Of a stretch of DNA of 7,535 bases, positions 1 through 4,251 are shown one piece after another (the stretch's first letter is position 1; each line of letters begins with the position of its first letter). The position numbers and the translations under genes are program-made. The DNA lies in contig CAYLNK010000328.1 in NCBI GenBank assembly GCA_964384675.1, forward strand, positions 1 to 7,535. Reading direction: 5' to 3'. This DNA is from CAYLNK01 sp964384675. Its GTDB lineage: Bacteria > Acidobacteriota > Thermoanaerobaculia > UBA5066. The notes beneath the pieces are model-generated. The model did no database searches, was not told where the DNA came from, and saw only the letters and a list, made by a program, of their open reading frames with translations.

Positions 1-179
1 GGGCCGTCGTCGAGCTCCAGTCGCTCCTCCGGCGCGGGCGCGACCCGCTCGCCCGTCCGCGGCGGCTCGTCGTCGCCACCGTGAACGGCCGCCCGGCCGC
101 CGGCTCCCCGATCGCGCCGCTCCTCGAGTCGCTCGGCTTCGTGCGGGACGACGTTCGTTACGCCTGGCGGGCTCTCTAG
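1..179 (+). CDS. C-terminal end of an Lhr-family ATP-dependent helicase (partial)
   Basis: An open frame enters from the left edge (first full codon at base 3) and ends at TAG 177-179, giving 58 residues. The tail reads VVATVNGRPAAGSPIAPLL followed by ESLGF and a short basic/aromatic end. This resembles the extreme C-terminus of Lhr-type large superfamily 2 DNA helicases, where a 'TVNG..a..SPlaplLe.lGF' segment closes the protein. The family acts on nucleic acids in the cytoplasm and is linked to DNA repair; the helicase motifs themselves lie outside the window, so activity cannot be judged. The frame is convergent with the DinB-like gene and the two stop codons overlap. The identification rests on a short tail only and was made from memory of the family. 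Confidence 0.62.
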   Translation, partial: AVVELQSLLRRGRDPLARPRRLVVATVNGRPAAGSPIAPLLESLGFVRDDVRYAWRAL

Positions 180-718
180 GCGCCCGTCGCGAGCCCGGTC
201 AGGTAGCGCGACTCGAGGACCTCCAGGTGATGCCTCACGTGGCCGGCCATCGCGAACGCGAGCGCGCGGACCGTGATCGGCTTGCCGTTCGCGGTCCCGA
301 CGCGGTCCCACGCCTCGGATGGAAGCCCGCGGAGGAGGAGCACGTTGCCCCTCCGGACCGCGTCCAGCTCCTCCAGCAGGTCGGAGAGCGGCCGGGCATC
401 GGCCCCGGCGTGCCGGGCGTAGTCGTTCTCGTCGAAGCCCGGCAGGGGGGCCTGCTCGCCTCGTGCAAACGCCAGGGCCCGGAACGCGAAGACCCTTTCG
501 GTATCGATCACGTGCCCGACCAGCTCGCGAAGGCTCCACTTCTCCGGGGCGTAGCGGTACGACTCGCTGGCGGGCGCCACCGAGGCGAGCCGCGCCCGCA
601 CCTCTCCCGGCTGGCCGTCGAGCACGGGGATCGGGTCGAGCTCGGGCACTTTCCCGACATAGGCGGCGAAGGCGGCGGGGAATTCGGAGGGCTCGGGCCG
701 GCGAGGGCTGTCGCTCAT
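176..718 (-). CDS. DinB-superfamily protein (putative metal-dependent enzyme)
   Basis: This 180-residue protein has the size of the DinB/YfiT-like four-helix-bundle superfamily. Its signatures are KWSLRELVGHVIDTERVF (residues 60-77), PGFDENDYA (93-101) and AGHVRHHLEVL (158-168). His69 with His160 and His164 (or His163) would form the usual histidine triad that binds a divalent metal. Family members include thiol-dependent transferases and many proteins of unknown substrate, so no specific reaction can be assigned. There is no signal peptide or membrane segment, so it should be cytoplasmic. The ATG at 716-718 is preceded by only a weak purine stretch (AGGG in the minus-strand leader). The gene starts just past the terminator of the exoprotein gene and has no clear promoter of its own in the 73-bp gap. 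Its TAG stop (176-178) overlaps the convergent helicase stop within the palindrome CTAG. Confidence 0.85.
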   Translation of the reverse strand: MSDSPRRPEPSEFPAAFAAYVGKVPELDPIPVLDGQPGEVRARLASVAPASESYRYAPEKWSLRELVGHVIDTERVFAFRALAFARGEQAPLPGFDENDYARHAGADARPLSDLLEELDAVRRGNVLLLRGLPSEAWDRVGTANGKPITVRALAFAMAGHVRHHLEVLESRYLTGLATGA

Positions 719-732
719 GGACCGACCCTACC

Positions 733-767
733 AAAAGGAAAGGGCCCCGGCGCAAGCGCCGGGGCCC
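733..767 (-). terminator. Intrinsic terminator of the BNR-repeat exoprotein gene
   Basis: A perfect 12-bp inverted repeat (GGGCCCCGGCGC at 742-753 and its complement at 756-767, with AA between) can form a very stable GC hairpin. In the minus-strand transcript it is followed by a U-rich run (TTTCCTTTT, 741-733). It begins 24 bp after the stop codon of the exoprotein gene and lies just upstream of the DinB-like start, so it should separate the two transcription units. Confidence 0.88.
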
Positions 768-791
768 GGACCGACCAAGAGTCCGCCGAGG

Positions 792-3700
792 CTACTGGAC
801 GTTCAGGGCCGTGTCGTCCACCACGAACGACGTCTGCTTGCTGGAGTCCTCCACGCCGAGGAAGTAGACGCGGACCGTCTGGCCCTTGTAGGCCGCCAGG
901 TTGAACGACTTCTGGGTGTAGCCCGTCGCCTTGTTGAGGTTCGAGTACGTGGCCAGCGTGGCCAGCACCGTATTGGACGAGTTGCGCACCTGCACCTTGA
1001 GCGTGTCGTACGCCGTCGACGTCGTGGTCTCGGCGCTGTCGATGTGCAGCCAGAAGGTCAGGGTCGCCGTCGTGGCCGACGCCGGGATCGTGACCTGCTG
1101 GTACAGCGAGTCGGTGTGAGCCGAGCCGTAGCCGTTCATCCACGCCTTCCAGCTGCCACCGTGCGCCGCCTGGCCCGTGCCGTTGTCGATGACGCCCGTC
1201 GTCTGCGTCCAGCTCGTCGCGCCGGACTCGAAGCCCGGGTTCAGGAGCAGCTGCTGCGAGGAGGTGGTGTTGCTCACCGTGACCGTGACCGTGGAGGACG
1301 TGCCGACGTTGCTGGCCGCGTCGTACGCCTTGGAGGTGATGGTGTGCGAGCCGTTGGCGACGCCCGTCGACGCCCAGGTGTAGGCGATGCTGGAGGCGCC
1401 CGTGTTGGACGACTTGAGCGCGCCGTCGACGTAGACCTCCATCTTGGTCACGCCGACGTTGTCCGAGGCCGTGGCGCTGATCGTCACGTTGCCGGAGACC
1501 GTGGAACCGTTCGCGGGAGCCGTCACCGACGTGGTCGGCGCCGTCGTGTCGCCGGGGGTCCCGCCCGCGATCACCGCCGTCACCTTGAAGCCGTAATAGA
1601 CGACCGACGAGTCGGACGTGAGGCGGATCTTGACCGTGTCACCCGGGACGTTCTTGGTGGCGCCCGCGAGCGTGGTGCTGGTGAACGGCGAGCCCGTGAT
1701 GTTGACGCCGTTCTTGTCCTGCACGTAGATGTAGTCGTAGTTCGTCTCGACCTTGGTCTGAGCGTCGAACGTGACGTTGATGGACGAGGGGCTGCCCGCC
1801 AGCGTGTAGGTCCACGTCTGGTCCATGTTGTTCGTATAGTTGTGCGCCGACTCCGGGAGCGAGGCGACGCCGCACGTCGCGACGAAGCTCTTGCCGGTCG
1901 CGTTCGGGCCGACCGTCACCGAGAGGCTCGCCGGGGCGAACGTGCAGCCCGACTTCGAGGGGACCACGGTGTAGGTCCCGGCTGAGAGGTTCGAGATCGT
2001 GTAGTTGCTGGAAGCGTCGGACGTGGCAGTCGCCGCGCCGGCCGTCAGGAGGACCGAGACCGCGCCGGCGTTGCCGGAGATCGAGTAGGTCGGGCAGCTC
2101 GCCGTGAAGTTGGCGCCCGTCGCGTTCGGCCCGACCGTGACCGAGAGGGTCGTGGGCGTGAACGTGCAGCCCGACTTGGTCGGCGTGAGGGTGTAGGTCC
2201 CCGCGGCCAGGTTCGAGATCGAGTAGCTGCCCGAGCCGTCGGAGGTCGCCGAGGAGGCGCCGGAGGAGACGTTCACGCCCGACGTGCCGGCGCTGCCGGA
2301 GATCGAGTACGTCGGCGTGCCGGTGCCGTCGGTGACCTTCGCCGTCCAGATCTCCTCCTTGCCGCCGCTCCGGCGGTCCGTCCACGACGGGAAGAAGACG
2401 GCGGCGTACCCGGTGAGACCGTTGTAGTCCCCGTACTGGTTGCCGGAGTCGGCGCCGGAGGACGTCTCGTCGGTCTGGCCCGTCGACACCTTGGTCGCCG
2501 TGGACCACGTGGCGCCGTCGTCCGTGGACGACTGGAAGTAGACGTTCGTCTTGAGGCGCGCGGCGTCGTCGACCGTGTCGTAGTACATGACGCCGATGCG
2601 GCCGTCCGTCTCGTCGACCGCGATCCACGGGTTGAACTGGTCGTTCTTGCCGGCCTGGTTGTTGATCTTGACCGGGGTACCCCAGCCCGTCCCGCCGTTC
2701 GTCGAGCGGGCGAACCAGATCCGCGTCTTGCAGGCCGACGTGGCGCTCGAGCCGGGCTCGTTCGCGGCCGCGGTGCAGCCCGTGTCGCCGGAGAGGTCGT
2801 TCCAGATCGCGTAGACGTTGTTCTTGGTGGCCGTGCGGTACGCGCCCGTGGAGACGTAGACCAGGATGCGGCGGCCGTTGAACGACGGGACGCCGATGTC
2901 GTACGAGTCGTACGTGGTGGTGATGCGGGTCGGCGCGGAGTACGTCGTTCCGCCGTCGACCGACTTGACCACGTAAATCCCGCGCGACCCGGTGTCGGGC
3001 CACATGCCGAAGACGTCGCCGAAGGAGTTGCTCTTCACGTCGGAGCCGATCCCGGTTCCCGTGGTCTCCGAGCCGCTCACCTGGATCGGGCTGGCGAGCC
3101 AGCCGGACGCGTTGCGCCGGCTCATGAAGACCGGGTTCCCGTTGTGCCAGATGGCGTAGATGTTGTCCTTGTACGTGGAGGAGCCGCTGTGGTCGACCCA
3201 CATCATCTGCTTGTCGACGTTCGTCTGGGAGCCCGAGGGCGTCGCGTCGTACGACCAGGTCGCCCCGCTATCGGTCGACTTGAAGACGCGCAGGCGAAGC
3301 GTGCTGCCGGTGATGCCCAGCGTCGTCGACCACGCCGACCCGTCGGAGCGCCAGTCGACCGTCGGGTCGGAGTCGGAGCCGTCGCCCTGAGGGTTGGGCA
3401 GGACCGTCTGGCCCCACGTGGTCCCGCCGTCGGTCGAGTAGAACTGGGCCTGGAAGCCGCTCGCCGAGATGTTGTTCGAGGCGCCGATGATCTTCTGCGT
3501 GTTCCAGTAGTTCACCCGGATGTCGGACTCGCTGCGCGACGCGCTCATGGCGCCGGAGATCCGGGTGTTCGTCCCGATGGACGCCGCGAACGGGTTGAGG
3601 CTGTGCGCCAGCGCCGTCCGGCCGTCCGTGCTCGTGAAGAAGTCGAACCAGCTGGGCGGGATGTCCTGCTCCGGGTTTCCGGGCCGGAGGTCCTGGTGGG

Positions 3701-4025
3701 ATTCCATCCACTCCAGGATCTCCTTCAGGACGTGCGGATAGCCGCCCGTCGGATCGTCCGGAGAGTACGTCGCCTCCGGATGCTCCTTCCGCCACCACAC
3801 CTTCATCCACGCCGGGACCCGGTCCGTCGGGCTCGTCTCACCGGGACGCAGCAGCTCGAAGTCCTGGTTCTCGCGGATCAGCTTCTCGAACGCGCTCCCC
3901 TTTGCCACGCCATGGCGCCGGAGCTGCTCGTCGACGCTCGGAATCCCGTCCGGCCGCTCGGCCCGGGCCATGCCCGCGAGCGCCACGATCGCTGCCGCGA
4001 CCGCCCATGTCTTTCTTCCCGCCAT
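792..4025 (-). CDS. Secreted BNR/Asp-box propeller protein with CUB-like, Ig-like and jelly-roll C-terminal modules
   Basis: The 1077-residue protein begins with a Sec-type signal peptide (MAGRKTW, then a hydrophobic Ala/Val stretch, ending near ARA at 20-22), so it is exported. Residues 23 to about 160 form an N-terminal region I do not recognise. Residues ~165-565 carry five Asp-box/BNR motifs: STDGGTTW (197), STDSGATW (250), SVDGGTTY (355), STNGGTGW (441) and STDDGATW (500), which indicates a sialidase-like beta-propeller. No catalytic FRIP/RIP arginine motif was seen, so glycosidase activity is not claimed; a binding role is equally possible. Two tandem 74-residue carboxypeptidase-regulatory-like repeats follow (572-645, 646-719). 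Then come a CUB-like domain (~723-820; NYDYIYV, SDSSVVYYGFKV), a bacterial Ig-like domain (~828-918) and a jelly-roll-like module opening with NPGFESG (~929-1077). A frame open to 4139 exists, but the ATG at 4025 is preferred: AGGGAGG lies 5 bp upstream and the signal peptide starts there. The C-terminal module is shared with the neighbouring M4 protease. Confidence 0.9.
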   Translation of the reverse strand: MAGRKTWAVAAAIVALAGMARAERPDGIPSVDEQLRRHGVAKGSAFEKLIRENQDFELLRPGETSPTDRVPAWMKVWWRKEHPEATYSPDDPTGGYPHVLKEILEWMESHQDLRPGNPEQDIPPSWFDFFTSTDGRTALAHSLNPFAASIGTNTRISGAMSASRSESDIRVNYWNTQKIIGASNNISASGFQAQFYSTDGGTTWGQTVLPNPQGDGSDSDPTVDWRSDGSAWSTTLGITGSTLRLRVFKSTDSGATWSYDATPSGSQTNVDKQMMWVDHSGSSTYKDNIYAIWHNGNPVFMSRRNASGWLASPIQVSGSETTGTGIGSDVKSNSFGDVFGMWPDTGSRGIYVVKSVDGGTTYSAPTRITTTYDSYDIGVPSFNGRRILVYVSTGAYRTATKNNVYAIWNDLSGDTGCTAAANEPGSSATSACKTRIWFARSTNGGTGWGTPVKINNQAGKNDQFNPWIAVDETDGRIGVMYYDTVDDAARLKTNVYFQSSTDDGATWSTATKVSTGQTDETSSGADSGNQYGDYNGLTGYAAVFFPSWTDRRSGGKEEIWTAKVTDGTGTPTYSISGSAGTSGVNVSSGASSATSDGSGSYSISNLAAGTYTLTPTKSGCTFTPTTLSVTVGPNATGANFTASCPTYSISGNAGAVSVLLTAGAATATSDASSNYTISNLSAGTYTVVPSKSGCTFAPASLSVTVGPNATGKSFVATCGVASLPESAHNYTNNMDQTWTYTLAGSPSSINVTFDAQTKVETNYDYIYVQDKNGVNITGSPFTSTTLAGATKNVPGDTVKIRLTSDSSVVYYGFKVTAVIAGGTPGDTTAPTTSVTAPANGSTVSGNVTISATASDNVGVTKMEVYVDGALKSSNTGASSIAYTWASTGVANGSHTITSKAYDAASNVGTSSTVTVTVSNTTSSQQLLLNPGFESGATSWTQTTGVIDNGTGQAAHGGSWKAWMNGYGSAHTDSLYQQVTIPASATTATLTFWLHIDSAETTTSTAYDTLKVQVRNSSNTVLATLATYSNLNKATGYTQKSFNLAAYKGQTVRVYFLGVEDSSKQTSFVVDDTALNVQ
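820..1760 (-). repeat. 941-bp direct repeat, copy A (3' end of BNR-protein gene)
   Basis: Line-by-line reading shows no mismatch between 820-1760 and 4280-5220 (constant offset 3460), third codon positions included. Homology continues on both sides but with differences: 3 of 28 positions between the stop codon and 819, and 14 of 98 between 1761 and 1858. The block encodes most of the CUB-like domain, the Ig-like domain and nearly all of the terminal jelly-roll-like domain. Confidence 0.95.
1869..2312 (-). repeat. Tandem 222-bp coding repeat (two 74-residue units)
   Basis: Two adjacent in-frame units, 2091-2312 and 1869-2090, each encode 74 residues that begin TYSISG and share SNL.AGTYT, KSGCTF and LSVTVGPNATG. 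The fold is probably a carboxypeptidase-regulatory-like/SdrB-like beta-sandwich, common as a spacer in bacterial exoproteins. Each unit has two cysteines (619 and 644; 693 and 718) that could form one disulphide per unit. The units have clearly diverged from each other, unlike the longer repeat shared with the neighbouring gene. Confidence 0.8.
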
Positions 4026-4030
4026 CTCTT

Positions 4031-4037
4031 CCTCCCT
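4031..4037 (-). promoter_or_regulatory. Strong Shine-Dalgarno site that fixes the BNR-protein start
   Basis: The minus-strand leader reads AGGGAGG followed by AAGAG and then ATG at 4025. A near-perfect anti-16S match at this spacing, directly ahead of a signal peptide, selects this start over the upstream in-frame ATGs at 4049 and 4139. Confidence 0.85.
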
Positions 4038-4075
4038 GAGCGGTGCCATCCCTGAGCCCGCAAACGAGGAAGAGC

Positions 4076-4093
4076 ACTCAATGATCGTGCCAA
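4076..4093 (-). promoter_or_regulatory. Candidate sigma-54-type (-24/-12) promoter for the BNR-protein gene
   Basis: The minus strand reads TTGGCACGATCATTGAGT. It matches the sigma-54 consensus TTGGCACG-N4-TTGC at the -24 element and in spacing, but the -12 element is GA instead of GC. A transcript would start near 4065-4067 and leave a leader of about 40 nt, including the Shine-Dalgarno site. No convincing sigma-70 -10 box was seen at the right distance. The mismatch at -12 affects a highly conserved base, so this remains a candidate. A similar motif lies at almost the same distance from the M4 protease start. Confidence 0.4.
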
Positions 4094-4151
4094 TCCAAAT
4101 GAGATGCGAACCGCGTCGATCGGCGCCGGGCTGGGTCAAAGACCACGCAAA

Positions 4152-4193
4152 GGTGGGTCAATCCGATGGACCCGGCTCAAGGATTGATCCACC
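4152..4193. repeat. 13-bp inverted repeat between the two exoprotein genes
   Basis: GGTGGGTCAATCC (4152-4164) and GGATTGATCCACC (4181-4193) are complementary except at one position, which would be a G.U pair in a plus-strand RNA and a C.A mismatch in a minus-strand RNA. The loop is 16 nt. Nested inside it is GGGTC-N9-GACCC (4155-4173), and GGTC-AAA-GACC lies next to it (4134-4144). It overlaps the end of the U-rich tract of the M4 gene terminator and lies upstream of the BNR-protein promoter candidate. It could be an operator, an activator site or a REP-like palindrome; the sequence alone does not decide. Confidence 0.55.
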
Positions 4194-4228
4194 AAACGAA
4201 AAGGACCCCGACCTTTCGGTCGGGGCCC
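4191..4228 (-). terminator. Intrinsic terminator of the M4 protease gene
   Basis: CCCCGACC (4206-4213), loop TTTC, and GGTCGGGG (4218-4225) form a perfect 8-bp stem. The stem extends by two further G-C pairs beyond one A.C mismatch (4203-4204 with 4227-4228). In the minus-strand transcript it is followed by TTTTCGTTTGG (4202-4192). The hairpin begins 23 bp after the M4 stop codon, so the M4 and BNR-protein genes are probably separate transcription units. Confidence 0.85.
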
Positions 4229-4251
4229 GGAGCTCCGGAGGAGTTTGGCTA

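Noticed and set aside
717..1985. A 422-codon plus-strand open frame, and a similar one at 3144-4055, opposite the BNR-protein gene.
   Set aside because: They have the same Arg/Val/Asp-rich shadow composition; much of the first repeats inside the long antisense frame at 3970-6975 only because the underlying 941-bp tract is duplicated.
2300..3500. Calling the BNR protein a catalytic exo-sialidase.
   Set aside because: Five Asp-boxes support the propeller fold, but I saw no FRIP/RIP arginine motif or clear catalytic Tyr/Glu arrangement, and Asp-boxes occur in many non-sialidase propellers.
4026..4139. A 38-residue N-terminal extension of the BNR protein, from the ATG at 4139.
   Set aside because: The ATG at 4025 has an excellent Shine-Dalgarno site and starts a signal peptide; the extension would bury that peptide and begin upstream of the candidate promoter.
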